Below are positions 50,789-62,165 of a stretch of 64,000 bases of DNA, in pieces (position 1 is the first letter of the stretch; each line of letters starts with the position of its first letter). The stretch comes from an uncultured Serinicoccus sp. (GTDB lineage Bacteria; Actinomycetota; Actinomycetes; Actinomycetales; Dermatophilaceae). The stretch spans positions 1 to 64,000 of the forward strand of contig NZ_CANMUA010000010.1 in NCBI RefSeq assembly GCF_947500995.1, in the 5' to 3' direction. The notes under the pieces are model-generated. The model made no database searches. It worked only from the letters and a program-made list of their open reading frames with translations, and was not told where the DNA came from. The position numbers and the translations under genes were made by a program.

Positions 50789-51223
50789 ATGGGGCGCCTA
50801 CCAACCACGATGCCTGACCAGCATCCCGAGCGCCGAGGTGGCGCCTTGAAGCGAACCTTGCAGACCTACCTGCAGTCCATCGCCGAGCCTGTCGCGACCG
50901 ACGTCGTGAGCGGCCTGGAGGAGACCGTGCAGCCGGGAACCGAGTACCGGTGCCTCAACCCCGTGTGCGATCAGATGTGCGCGTGGCCGTCCGGGTACGC
51001 AGCCGGCAGACCCACGAGGTTCTGTTCGCGCAGCTGCCGTCAAATGTTCGACCGGGTGCGCTCACGTCTGTCGTGGGAGCTCGCGACCCTGGAGGAATGG
51101 CTGCTGCACGACGACCTGCCGGCCAAGGATCGCGTGGCACTGGAGCGCGCCGCCGGCCAGCGCCGGTGGGCCCTGGAGCGCTACCCCGACACCGGGGTGG
51201 GGGCCGGCCGGCCCACGTCCTGA
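50789..51223 (+). CDS. Small Cys-rich (zinc-ribbon-like) protein
   Basis: A 144-residue protein preceded by AGAGGAGAT. Residues about 55-85 hold a Cys cluster (Y-R-C-L-N-P-V-C-D-Q-M-C, then R-F-C-S-R-S-C-R-Q) resembling a zinc finger that binds nucleic acid. A helical C-terminal part follows. I recognise no named family. It is divergent from tnsA and convergent with hsdR (12 bp between stops), and may be a transposon-encoded DNA-binding protein. Confidence 0.65.
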   Translation: MGRLPTTMPDQHPERRGGALKRTLQTYLQSIAEPVATDVVSGLEETVQPGTEYRCLNPVCDQMCAWPSGYAAGRPTRFCSRSCRQMFDRVRSRLSWELATLEEWLLHDDLPAKDRVALERAAGQRRWALERYPDTGVGAGRPTS

Positions 51224-51235
51224 CCTTGGAGTGGG

Positions 51236-54200
51236 TCAGGCTGACTCGCGCAGCGTCTCCCAGAGCTTCATCATCCCCATAATGGTCAGGATCTCCTCGC
51301 GGGACCGGTCGGCGGCCAGGCGTTCAAGCCCGCGCTGCTGACTGTCGGTGGCCTCGACGATCACCTCCTGGATGGTGTTCCACAAGTCCGGCCCCGAGAA
51401 GAAGTCAGTCTTGTTGTTGGCCACCGCTTGCGCACGCAGGTCCTCGTTCTCGAGCATCTTGCGCAGCACGGTCTCGACCGCGGAAACCTGGTCGCCGTCG
51501 GAGAGGCCGTCGCCTTCGAAGAGGCTGTTGATGTGGGCCAGCACCTCCGACCACGGCACCAGGTCGGCCTCATGACGACCGCGTGACCCGGCTGCGAGGA
51601 CGGACGCGAGCCCCTCAGCCTGTCCGGTCGCCAGGTCGAGCTCCTGCTCGAGCTGCTTGTGCAGCGCGTGGTGGGTCAGGGTGACGTCGGAGAGGTCGAT
51701 GGTGTCCTCGTGCCGGTTGGAGTCCTTGAGCGCCTCGGCGAGCAGACGCGCGAAGGTCGCGCGCTTCTCCAGCTCGACGTCGTCGTAGTCGACGATCGCG
51801 GCGAGGAAGTCATACGTGCTGACGAACGTGCGCAGGTCACGGCGGAAGGTGTCGAGCCGGTCGGTCTCGCTGTCGTCCCGGTTCTGCAGCGCCCGCCGGT
51901 ATGCCGTGTTGAACCGTTCCTTGACCGGCGCCAGCGCAGCAGACAGCTTCCCCTGGCTGGGCCTGGTGGTCCCGTCGCCCCAGTAGGCCTTCGCGCAGGC
52001 GTCGACGTCGACGTCGTCGAAGAGTCCGACCCCAGCGAGCTTGTCCCACTGGTCGAAGACGATGTTGGGATCGCTAGCCTGCGTCAGGTAGGCACCCTCG
52101 TAATAGACCTTGAACGCCGCCAGCACGTCCTCTGCCTGGTTGACGAAGTCCAGCACGTAGGTGGTCTTGCCCGGATACACCCGGTTGAGCCGGGACAGGG
52201 TCTGGACGCACTGCACCCCGTCGAGCCGCTTGTCTACATACATCGCGCAGAGCAGCGGCTGGTCGAAGCCGGTCTGGTACTTGTTCGCCACGATCAGCAC
52301 CTGGTACTCGTCCGTCCCCAGCGCCTCCGGGATCGTCCGGCCGCGCAGGTCCGTGTTCATCGAGTGCTCGGTGAACTCCTCCGGCCCGGACTCGGGGTCT
52401 TCGACCGACCCGGAGAACGCGACCAGGGTGGCGACGTCGGTCAGGTGGTGCTCGGCGATGTACTTGTCCATCGCCAGCTTGTAGCGCACCGCGGACTTGC
52501 GGGAGTCGGTCACGACCATGGCTTTGGCGTTGCCGTCGAGCAGGGGTGCGACGTTGGCGCGGAAGTGCTCGACGATGATCGCGACCTTCTGGCTGATGTT
52601 GTGGGGGTGCAGCTTGACCCACTGCATCACCGACTTCATCGCCTTGGACCGGTCGACCGTCTCGGAGTCGTAGTCCTGCCCGCCGTGGACCAGGCGGAAC
52701 GCGGTCCGGTATGTGGTGTAGTTCTTGAGCACGTCGAGGATGAAGCCTTCCTCGATGGCCTGCTGCATCGAGTACAGGTGGAACGGTCTCTTGTCGACCT
52801 CCTCCCCCGTGTCGGAGGTGCCGAACATCTGCAGCGTCTTGCCCTTCGGGGTCGCGGTGAAGGCGAAGAAGGAGACGTTCGGCAGCGCGCCCCGGCCCTC
52901 GAGCTCCAGCCGGACCAGGTCGTCAACACCGACTGTGCCGTCCCCGTCGGTGACGTCGTCGAGCACCTTGCCCGACAGGGTCTGTCGCAGCTTGTTGGCG
53001 GACTCCCCTGTCTGGGAGGAGTGGGCCTCGTCGATGATCACCGCGAACCGCTTGCCCGCCAGCGCCTTGGACTCCCGGATCGCCTCCAGCGCGAACGGAA
53101 CCGTCTGGATGGTGACGACGATGATCGCCCCGCCAGTGGTCAGCGCCTCGGTCAGGGCCTGCGACTTGGACGAGAACCGATTGGCGAAGTCGCTGTCGGT
53201 GCCTTGCCCGATCGGGAGCACCACGCCCCGCTTGTGGTCGATCTGGTAGATCGCGTCCTGCAGCTGGTCGTCCAGCACCGTGCGGTCGGTGATCACCAGC
53301 ACCGAGTCGAACACCTTGTCCGAGCCGGCGTCGTGCAGCGTGGAGAGTTGGTGCGAGAGCCACGCGATCGAGTTGGTCTTGCCCGACCCGGCCGAGTGCT
53401 GCACCAGGTACCGCTGCCCCGGCCCGTCCTTCTTCGCATCGGCCAGGAGCTTGGTGACCGCGTCGTGCTGGTGATAGCGAGGGAAGATCACCGTCGAGGA
53501 CCGGGTGATCCTGCCCATCGCGGGGTCCCTGCGCTTGCTCACCTGCACGTGCATGAACTTGCCCAGGATGTTCAGCCAGGTGTCGCGGTCGAGCACCTCT
53601 TCCCACAGGTATGCCGTAGCCGCCCCGTGCGGGTTCGGCGGGTTCCCGGCGTGGCCGGCGTCGCCGCGGTTGAACGGCAGGAAGCGGGTCTCCGGTCCAG
53701 CAAGCTGAGTCGTCATGTAGACCTCGGCGTTGTCCACCGCGAAGTGGACCAGGGCCCGGTGACCAGGCGCCAGCAGCGGCTCCCGCCGACGAGTCCTGTG
53801 GTCCACCGGCGGGCGGTCGTGGCGATACTGGCGGATAGCCTCGTGCACGTCCTGCTGGAACTCGCTCTTTAGCTCCGCTGTGGCGACCGGCAGGCCGTTG
53901 ACGAAGAAGACCAAGTCGATCGAGTCGGTCTTGTTCTCCGAGTAGTACACCTGCCGCGCCACCCGCAACCGGTTCTGGGCATACCGCCTCGTGGTCGTCG
54001 GGTTCATCGACTCCGTCGGCCGGAACTGACACAGGTCCAGCTGCTTGGTGAACTTGACCCCGTACCGCAACGCCGCCAGGGTGCCGCCACCGGCGTCGAG
54101 AGGACGGTCCAGCGACTCGGCAAGCCGGTCCAGCAGTCGCTCCCGATCCTTGTCGATCTTCACGATTGCGGCGAGTGTTTCCGGCTGGGTGGCCTCCAGC

Positions 54201-54334
54201 CAGGCGAACAGGTCATCGGGCCACAGCGCCCGCTTCTTGTCGTAGCCGGTGGAGCCTGGCTCGTAGACCCACCCATGCGCCCCGAGGTGGTCGCACAACT
54301 CGTCCTCGAGCTGCCGCTCGTGCTCCACCGCCAC
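51236..54334 (-). CDS. hsdR: Type I restriction enzyme, R subunit
   Basis: A 1032-residue protein. The nuclease domain shows D140 and E154-L-K156 (A-T-A-E-L-K). The translocase motor has Walker A H-S-A-G-S-G-K-T-N, helicase motif II D-E-A-H-S-S-Q-T-G and F-T-A-T-P-K-G-K as motif III. It is full length with no stop or frameshift. Together with HsdM and HsdS it cuts unmethylated DNA after ATP-driven translocation. It begins 3 bp after the hsdS stop. Confidence 0.95.
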   Translation of the reverse strand: MAVEHERQLEDELCDHLGAHGWVYEPGSTGYDKKRALWPDDLFAWLEATQPETLAAIVKIDKDRERLLDRLAESLDRPLDAGGGTLAALRYGVKFTKQLDLCQFRPTESMNPTTTRRYAQNRLRVARQVYYSENKTDSIDLVFFVNGLPVATAELKSEFQQDVHEAIRQYRHDRPPVDHRTRRREPLLAPGHRALVHFAVDNAEVYMTTQLAGPETRFLPFNRGDAGHAGNPPNPHGAATAYLWEEVLDRDTWLNILGKFMHVQVSKRRDPAMGRITRSSTVIFPRYHQHDAVTKLLADAKKDGPGQRYLVQHSAGSGKTNSIAWLSHQLSTLHDAGSDKVFDSVLVITDRTVLDDQLQDAIYQIDHKRGVVLPIGQGTDSDFANRFSSKSQALTEALTTGGAIIVVTIQTVPFALEAIRESKALAGKRFAVIIDEAHSSQTGESANKLRQTLSGKVLDDVTDGDGTVGVDDLVRLELEGRGALPNVSFFAFTATPKGKTLQMFGTSDTGEEVDKRPFHLYSMQQAIEEGFILDVLKNYTTYRTAFRLVHGGQDYDSETVDRSKAMKSVMQWVKLHPHNISQKVAIIVEHFRANVAPLLDGNAKAMVVTDSRKSAVRYKLAMDKYIAEHHLTDVATLVAFSGSVEDPESGPEEFTEHSMNTDLRGRTIPEALGTDEYQVLIVANKYQTGFDQPLLCAMYVDKRLDGVQCVQTLSRLNRVYPGKTTYVLDFVNQAEDVLAAFKVYYEGAYLTQASDPNIVFDQWDKLAGVGLFDDVDVDACAKAYWGDGTTRPSQGKLSAALAPVKERFNTAYRRALQNRDDSETDRLDTFRRDLRTFVSTYDFLAAIVDYDDVELEKRATFARLLAEALKDSNRHEDTIDLSDVTLTHHALHKQLEQELDLATGQAEGLASVLAAGSRGRHEADLVPWSEVLAHINSLFEGDGLSDGDQVSAVETVLRKMLENEDLRAQAVANNKTDFFSGPDLWNTIQEVIVEATDSQQRGLERLAADRSREEILTIMGMMKLWETLRESA

Positions 54335-54337
54335 GCC

Positions 54338-55629
54338 TCAGCCCGCCTTTCCGTAGGTGGTGACGTCCAACCTGCCCGTGACCGCCGCAGTGATCAAGGC
54401 CGCACGCCGCTCGACCAGCAGTTGACCAAGTGAGCGCTGCCGCTGCAGTTGGGCACCGGTGCTGGACATGAGCTGGTCGATCTCCGCCACGATCTCGTCC
54501 TGCTCCGATGATGGTGGGCAGGGGAAGTGCTCGGAAGAGAAGCCGCCGAAGTCGAGGTTCTGGATGCCTGTCGTTTGCTTGGTCCACTTCTCGGTGATGC
54601 GCGTCAGGCGCGCGGCATAGAAGGCGTAGAGCCAGTACCTATGGTTCATGCCGTCCTGGAGCCGCAACCGTGAAATGAAGTTGGAGCAGACTGCCTCAGT
54701 GTCGCTCTCGAAAGAGACCACGAACCCGACGGGGTTGGCCTGGGTTCCGCCTGACCTCTCGATCAGGAGGTCACCCCGGCGCAATCCGCGCCGACGAACG
54801 TCCTCGACCGACACCTCACGAAGCGTTGGGATCGGGTCGGTTACCTGCAGCCGCTCCCGGTCGAAGTCTGCCACTCGAGCGCACGGGGTACCCTCCCCCT
54901 CCACTGCGGGATCGGAACCCCACACACCCGTTTCGACGGAAGCGAGAACGTGGCGCAGCGGCCTGGTCTCCCAGTGCTCCGGCATGTCACCGATCCAGTC
55001 GACCCCCGACGCTTCACGCTTCGCCGCGCCCTTGCCCCCCGTGATCAGGCCTAGAATCACCGCGTCTCGATGCTCCAAGACGGAGCGTGTCAACGCTTCC
55101 TGCTTAGCGATCAGCGCATCGATCTTCGCCGTCTCCCGGTCCAAGAAGTCAGCGACAGCACTCTGCACCCGTAGGGCGGGTGCAGGCACCCTGAAGGCGG
55201 AGACCTTCTCCGCAGTGAAGTGAGGGATCGTGGCGACACTCGTCTCCAGCGCGATGCGCCCCGTGTCAAGGGCCGACTGCAGCGCGTAGGCGAGAAATCG
55301 ACCGTCTGCCCTGCCTGCCTTAGGTCGGATGCGCACGATGGAATTTTGGTAGCCCCACCCTGGCATGTCTGCCGCAACTCGAAACGCACGCCCGAAGCCG
55401 GCACCGCCTTCGACGACGAGGACGTCGTCACGTCGAATGTCAAGGTCCCTTGCCTCAACCGGCGAGAACGGCATGGTCTTGGGCGTTGCCTCGTGCCACC
55501 GACCCATAGGTTGGATGTGAGCCGCCCGCACGTAGGGCAAGTCGACGGACCCGTCGGCACCGGTCGACTGGATCATCTTGCCGAGCGTCACGCTGCCCAG
55601 ATGGCTCAGACGAGCCTCGCGAACCTGAG

Positions 55630-55633
<4 letters not shown>
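54338..55633 (-). CDS. hsdS: Type I restriction enzyme, specificity subunit
   Basis: A 431-residue protein with two target-recognition domains separated by conserved helices. The first spacer ends F-L-D-R-E-T-A-K-I-D-A-L-I-A-K-Q, a standard HsdS conserved region, and the second ends E-Q-D-E-I-V-A-E-I-D-Q-L. The recognition sequence cannot be predicted. The ATG overlaps the hsdM stop (ATGA). Codon usage is somewhat less GC-rich than in the host, as often seen for HsdS. Confidence 0.93.
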
Positions 55634-57642
<2,009 letters not shown>

Positions 57643-57755
57643 CCTCGACCATCACCGAAGAGCCTCTGCGCAGCGGCCTTCCCGCGCCGCGACAGTTGCC
57701 GATTCACTGCTCGACAGATCGGCGTTGGACACCGGTCGCGCACCTGGTGGTTCCG

Positions 57756-58565
57756 TCAGTTGCGGTTGAGCCCGTGTCGGCGGGAGTCGAGTGCACGCTT
57801 GTAGTGGCTCTCGGCGGCGTTGATCTCCCGCGTCGGCGTGGCAGGGTCAAACACGCGCAGCACCGAGAAACGGAAAGTCATCGGGTCACGTCCCTTGAGC
57901 TCCACGTTCCCTCCGTGGCCGTTGGCCGCGTAGGCAGTCCAGCGCTGCAGCACACTCTCGGTGCCGTCTGCCTTGCCGACGTACTGTCGACCGTCCCGGG
58001 TGTCGGTGATGAGGTAGATGCCCATGACCGATGAGAGCGCGGTTCGCCAGGTGGCGTACCGGTGCTCACGGACCACCGCCTGCAGCTGTGAGTAGTCCAA
58101 CGTGAGCGCGTCGAAGCCGGGGAACCATACAGGCTCGGCGTCGGCGATCTCCATGACCGGATAGCGCGCCGCCGTCGTGGCCTTGAGCGCCCAGGTGCGC
58201 GGTGACCTCCAACCGATCACCAGACGTGACTGCAGGTCGCTCAGCTGGTCCGACCGCTCCAGGTCGAACGTGCGCCTGACGCCGTCGTTGGAAGTCTCAC
58301 CATGATTCCGGACCACCGACCACAGGCGAGCACGGTCACCGCCCTCGGGCAGGAACACCACCCAGACGCCGGGCGGTGCGGCCGGGAAGGCGCGGGTGTT
58401 GGCCGACTGATTGCTGGTGTAACCCATGATCTCGGCATCAGAGGAGTCCCCGTGGATCCCCGCTGATCCGTCCCCGTGCTCACGCACGTAGGCGTGCCGA
58501 ATCACCAACGCCTCCAACGGGTCGATACCGGCGCTGTCCATGACCTGCGCGAACGTGAGCGTCAT
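57756..58565 (-). CDS. GIY-YIG nuclease-domain protein
   Basis: The protein has 269 residues. The C-terminal domain contains G-I-Y-L-I-T-D and R-Q-Y-V-G-K-A-D, the paired strands of the GIY-YIG fold, followed by a conserved R-W. The N-terminal about 170 residues form a separate domain with no family I recognise. It lies just inside the right end of the transposon, next to the hsd genes, and could be a nuclease working with or instead of the RM system. The start at ATG 58565 follows the family-like beginning MTLTFAQVM. Confidence 0.8.
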   Translation of the reverse strand: MTLTFAQVMDSAGIDPLEALVIRHAYVREHGDGSAGIHGDSSDAEIMGYTSNQSANTRAFPAAPPGVWVVFLPEGGDRARLWSVVRNHGETSNDGVRRTFDLERSDQLSDLQSRLVIGWRSPRTWALKATTAARYPVMEIADAEPVWFPGFDALTLDYSQLQAVVREHRYATWRTALSSVMGIYLITDTRDGRQYVGKADGTESVLQRWTAYAANGHGGNVELKGRDPMTFRFSVLRVFDPATPTREINAAESHYKRALDSRRHGLNRN

Positions 58566-58608
58566 AGGCCTGCCTCCGTGTCGATCAGCACACCGCTGAA
58601 GCAACACT

Positions 58609-58700
58609 CATAACGAAAAGTGATGAAGATCGCTCTTACGATAACCGTGGGGAATGTTACATAGGGACGGTCGCTGCGCAAGATTGGCTGCATCTCGACA
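58609..58700 (-). repeat. Transposon right end
   Basis: The region holds CATAACGAAAAGTGATG (58609-58625), a GCGCAAGATT word (58676-58685) and the terminal CTGCATCTCGACA (58688-58700). The terminal 13 bp are the exact inverse of the left end. The repeat layout differs from the left end, as is normal for the asymmetric ends of Tn7-like elements. Confidence 0.85.
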
Positions 58701-58769
58701 CTGGTGCCCGCCCTCACGCGGGAGACGACGAGCCCCACGGCCACCGCACCCGCCGACGACGGCGCCTAG
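58701..58769 (+). pseudogene. Displaced 3' end of the arsenite/bile-acid-type permease gene
   Basis: Starting with the second CTGGT, the sequence encodes L-V-P-A-L-T-R-E-T-T-S-P-T-A-T-A and ends ...A-D-D-G-A with TAG at 58767-58769. It continues the permease frame exactly from codon 313, where the transposon inserted. The restored tail is Thr/Ala-rich and non-membrane. The TAG overlaps the dnaB stop on the other strand, so before the insertion the two genes were tail to tail. Confidence 0.85.
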
Positions 58770-61700
58770 AAGTTGCTCGCCATGTTGGTGAACCGACTGT
58801 AGTGCCCCTGGAAGGCGACCACCACGGTGTCCGTCGGGCCGTTCCTGTGCTTGGCGACGATGACGTCCGCCTCGCCCTCACGGGGTGACTCGCGCTCGTA
58901 GAGCGACTCGCGGTGCAGCAGGATGACGACGTCCGCGTCCTGCTCGATCGAGTTGTGGACGGCGATGCCGTTGGCCACGAAGTTGTGGTTGCCCAGCACG
59001 GTCGCGTCGTAGACCTCCTCGATCCCCACGAGCTCGACGGAGCGCACCTCGTCCCAGAAGACGTCGTTCACGGCATACAGCTCCAGCTCGGCGCTGTTCA
59101 GCACGGTGGCGATCCGGCCCAGCCGCTCCCGGGAGGGAGCGTGCCGGTAGAAGGTGCTCCCGCAGTACTGCGAGCCTGCCGCTGCCTGCAGCTGCCGGGT
59201 GGTCATGCCGCGGTCGCCCATGACGCGCCGCACGTCACCCCAGATCTCTCGGGGCACGGTGTCGACGTTGGTGTTGGCCTGGCGGTCACGGATGACCTCG
59301 AGCAGCTGCGCCGCCGAGGCAGATCGACCACCGAACACGCCGATCTCCTGGAGGAAGCGGCGCTGACTGTCCGATCCGGAGATGTCCAGGGTGTAGCCGT
59401 CCCGGTAGCCCGTCTTCCGCACGGTGCGGATGCGGCACGAGATCCCGAATCTCAGCAGCAAGCGGCTGATGTCGTCGACGAGACGTCGGGAGGTCGAGGC
59501 GTAGTAGACGCGGCCGCCGTCCTGCGTCCGGTTGACCGTCACCGACCCGTCGGTGGCCCAGAGGTGGTGTAGGAAGAGGCCGATCTGCCGCTTCGACAGG
59601 TGGAACACCTGCTCTGGGACGAACTTCTCGTGGCTCCGCCTGTCGAACACGCCCAGGTCGTCCAGCCACTCGGCGATCGGGTTGCGCCGTCCCCGGGCGA
59701 GCCGGAAGGGCGCCCGCAGCCGCAAGGTCGTGCATCGCGCCGCGGCATACTCGTCGCGGACGGCCATCACACCGAACGACAGGGCCGCCGCGGTGACCGC
59801 GCGCAGGTTCTCCTCATCGATGGAGGCATAGCGCAGCGGCTGCCGCCGCAGCATCGACCCGTCCCCCAGCATGTGGGCGAGCAGCACCACACGGTGGTCG
59901 TCGTCCCACGGCTCGTGCTGCTCGGGTGCCGGCACGTGACGCGGCACCGCGAGCCGGTCTCCGTCGTGCAGGTCCCCCAGCTGCTTCCAGCCGTCGTAGG
60001 TCAGGAAGGGATGGTTCTCGGTGGCAGTGACCGTCTTGCCCGAGGCCAGGGTGAGCCGGAACACCGGCTTGCGGCCCGTGCGGAAGACGTGGGTCAGGTG
60101 CCGTCGGACGTAGCGGAGGGACTCGTCCAGCGACCAGACGGGCACATCCTTCGCGCCTCGTTCGTGCAGCTCCCCCAGGGTGACCTCGGCACCGGTGTCG
60201 GCACGCAGGACACGGGTGTCCGCGGTGAGACACCCGGACTCGCGCAGGTCGCTCATCTGCGGCTTCTTGTCCGTTCGCTGCTCCGGCCCACGGTTGAGCT
60301 GGGAGAGCGCGATGACCGGCACCTCGAGCTCCTTGGCCAGCAGCTTGAGCGCCCGGGAGAACTCGGCGACCTCCTGCTGGCGCGACTCCACGCGCTTGCC
60401 CGAGCTCATGAGCTGCAGGTAGTCGATGATGACCATCCGCAGGTTGTTGCGCTGCTTGAGCCGGCGGCACTTGGCCCGGATCTCCATGAGCGACATGTTG
60501 GGGCTGTCGTCGATGAACAGCGGCGCATCGGTGATGCGGCCCTGCGTCTCGGCCAGCCGCGTCCAATCGCGGTCGCGCATGTTGCCCTTGCGCATGTTCT
60601 GCAGCGGGATCTCCGACTCCGCCGACAGCAGGCGCATGGTGATCTCGGTCCGGCTCATCTCCAGGGAGAAGACGACCGTCGCCATCTGGTGCTTGATCGC
60701 CGCGGCCCGGGCGAAGTCCAGGGCGATGGTCGAGTTGTGGGTCGGGATCATGGACCGACCCGCAAGATAGAGGTGGTCACGAGCGGCCACCTGCACGCAG
60801 CGCACCGGGACCGACGCCACGGAGCGGATCTCACGGACGGCCCAGGTCTCCGGTTGGTCTCCGCCTCGTCCGATCTGCAGACTGTCTCCGGCTTCCAGAG
60901 CGGTGACAGCTTCTCCGGTCGTCAGGACGCGGTGCCCGTCACCCTCAGCACATGCCCACAGATGCTCCTCGTCGGCCACGATGACCGACCCGTCGGAGAA
61001 CTCCACCTCGTAGCAGGGACGGTCGTGCATGACCTCGGTCGCCGCGACGACGGAGGTCGGCCGACCGTCAGCCCCCAGCAGCTCGTCACCGACGGTGACC
61101 TCGCCCATGGTGGTCCAGCCGCCGGGCGTCGGCAGCGGGGTCTCCAGCGCGAGCGCCTTCCCGACAGCCGGGCGGGCGGCGATGATGACCATCTGACCGG
61201 GGTGCAGGCCGTTGGTCAGCTCGTCGAGCTCGGCGAAGCCCGTCGGCACGCCGGTCATCTCTCCCGAGGACCCGGCCGCGTGCTCGATCTCGTCCATCGT
61301 GGGCTCGATGAGCATGCCGAGCGCCTGGTAGTCCTCGCCGCCACGCTTGTCCGCGACGGCATACACCTCCGCCTGGGCGGCGTTGACGATGTCCTCGACG
61401 TCGCCGCCCTGGTAGCCGATCTGGACGATCCGCGTGCCGGCGTCGACCAGCCGGCGCAACACCGCTCGCTCGGCGACGATCTCGGCGTAGAACGCGGCGT
61501 TGGCGGCTGTCGGCACCTCGGCGATGAGCTGGTGGAGGTATGCCGTGCCGCCGATCCGCTGCAGGTCGCCCCGCTTGGTCAGCTCGTCGCCGACGGTGAT
61601 CGCATCCACCGGCTCGCCGCGCGAGTAGAGGTCGACGCAGGCCTCGAAGATCGTCTCGTGCGCGGGGCGGTAGAAGTCCTGCGCCTTGACCATCTCCGAG

Positions 61701-61846
61701 CACTCGGCGATGGCATCCTTGGACAGCATCATCGAGCCCAGCGCGCTACGCTCGGCGGCGACGTCCTGCGGCGGCAGGCGGTCCTCCGGGCCCCCACGCG
61801 GGCCCTGGTCCGGCGGTCCGTAGACCTCCATCTCGCTCAGCGCCAT
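58766..61846 (-). CDS. dnaB: Replicative DNA helicase with two inteins
   Basis: The precursor has 1026 residues. Removing residues 231-371 and 539-965 leaves a 458-residue DnaB, the normal length. The N-terminal domain starts M-A-L-S-E-M-E-V-Y, with P-P-Q-D-V-A-A-E-R-S-A-L-G-S-M-M. The P-loop, A-A-R-P-A-V-G-K-S-T, is split by intein 1 after Lys230. The second site follows S-D-L-R-E-S-G and rejoins at S-I-E-Q-D-A-D. Both are classic DnaB insertion sites in catalytic motifs. The start is the ATG at 61846. Function: the hexameric fork helicase, loaded at oriC. Confidence 0.95.
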   Translation of the reverse strand: MALSEMEVYGPPDQGPRGGPEDRLPPQDVAAERSALGSMMLSKDAIAECSEMVKAQDFYRPAHETIFEACVDLYSRGEPVDAITVGDELTKRGDLQRIGGTAYLHQLIAEVPTAANAAFYAEIVAERAVLRRLVDAGTRIVQIGYQGGDVEDIVNAAQAEVYAVADKRGGEDYQALGMLIEPTMDEIEHAAGSSGEMTGVPTGFAELDELTNGLHPGQMVIIAARPAVGKALALETPLPTPGGWTTMGEVTVGDELLGADGRPTSVVAATEVMHDRPCYEVEFSDGSVIVADEEHLWACAEGDGHRVLTTGEAVTALEAGDSLQIGRGGDQPETWAVREIRSVASVPVRCVQVAARDHLYLAGRSMIPTHNSTIALDFARAAAIKHQMATVVFSLEMSRTEITMRLLSAESEIPLQNMRKGNMRDRDWTRLAETQGRITDAPLFIDDSPNMSLMEIRAKCRRLKQRNNLRMVIIDYLQLMSSGKRVESRQQEVAEFSRALKLLAKELEVPVIALSQLNRGPEQRTDKKPQMSDLRESGCLTADTRVLRADTGAEVTLGELHERGAKDVPVWSLDESLRYVRRHLTHVFRTGRKPVFRLTLASGKTVTATENHPFLTYDGWKQLGDLHDGDRLAVPRHVPAPEQHEPWDDDHRVVLLAHMLGDGSMLRRQPLRYASIDEENLRAVTAAALSFGVMAVRDEYAAARCTTLRLRAPFRLARGRRNPIAEWLDDLGVFDRRSHEKFVPEQVFHLSKRQIGLFLHHLWATDGSVTVNRTQDGGRVYYASTSRRLVDDISRLLLRFGISCRIRTVRKTGYRDGYTLDISGSDSQRRFLQEIGVFGGRSASAAQLLEVIRDRQANTNVDTVPREIWGDVRRVMGDRGMTTRQLQAAAGSQYCGSTFYRHAPSRERLGRIATVLNSAELELYAVNDVFWDEVRSVELVGIEEVYDATVLGNHNFVANGIAVHNSIEQDADVVILLHRESLYERESPREGEADVIVAKHRNGPTDTVVVAFQGHYSRFTNMASNF
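58952..60232 (-). other. DnaB intein 2: large intein with LAGLIDADG endonuclease
   Basis: Residues 539-965 of the precursor (427 aa). It starts with C539 (C-L-T-A-D-T-R-V-L), has block B T-A-T-E-N-H-P-F and ends G-I-A-V-H-N, followed by Ser966, so it is a standard class 1 intein. Between these lie two LAGLIDADG-like helices, L-L-A-H-M-L-G-D-G-S (655-664) and L-F-L-H-H-L-W-A-T-D-G-S (757-768). The homing endonuclease therefore looks intact. Confidence 0.9.
60734..61156 (-). other. DnaB intein 1: class 3 mini-intein with Ala1
   Basis: Residues 231-371 of the precursor (141 aa). It begins with Ala (A-L-A-L-E-T-P-L-P-T), not Cys or Ser, so it cannot use the standard first step. The class 3 Trp-Cys-Thr triplet is present: W297 (E-E-H-L-W), C350 (V-R-C-V-Q-V) and T369 (I-P-T-H-N), followed by Ser372. 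There is no endonuclease domain. Class 3 inteins splice through the internal Cys. Confidence 0.88.
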
Positions 61847-61979
61847 ACCGGCCTCCCGACTATCGAACTCCTGTGCGGACCAGTGCAGCACCGCCCACCG
61901 ACAGACCCTCGCGCGAAGTCGCCGACGGCCCACCGTACGGCCCCGGGACCCGGCCCGCAGCACTGCCCTGTGGAGGACG

Positions 61980-62054
61980 TGTGGACACCCTGGGGACACG
62001 GTGGGGACGACAGACCGGCACGCCGCAGGCAGGTGTGGACAGTGCTGTGGACAG
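61980..62054. promoter_or_regulatory. Cluster of DnaA-box-like words in the dnaB/hsp20 gap
   Basis: TGTGGACAC (61980-61988), TGTGGACAG (62034-62042) and TGTGGACAG (62046-62054) each match 8 of 9 bases of the actinobacterial DnaA box TGTGGACAA, and all point the same way. Two weaker TGTGGAGG words flank them. They lie in the 377-bp divergent region upstream of dnaB, so DnaA control of dnaB is conceivable. The rest of this gap, apart from the CIRCE element, shows nothing I can name. Confidence 0.4.
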
Positions 62055-62165
62055 CCCAGAAACTTGAGTCACACCACCGCGCTGACCTGCAAGGACTCCC
62101 CGCACACCCTGTGGAGGAAAAGTCTTCCTCGACCCCCTCGGGAAGGTTGACACCCCCACCCGCGT

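Noticed and set aside
61847-61999. N-terminal extension of DnaB from 61999
   Set aside because: The extra 51 residues are Arg/Val-rich and unlike DnaB; the ATG at 61846 gives the normal DnaB start, and the extension would cover the promoter region.
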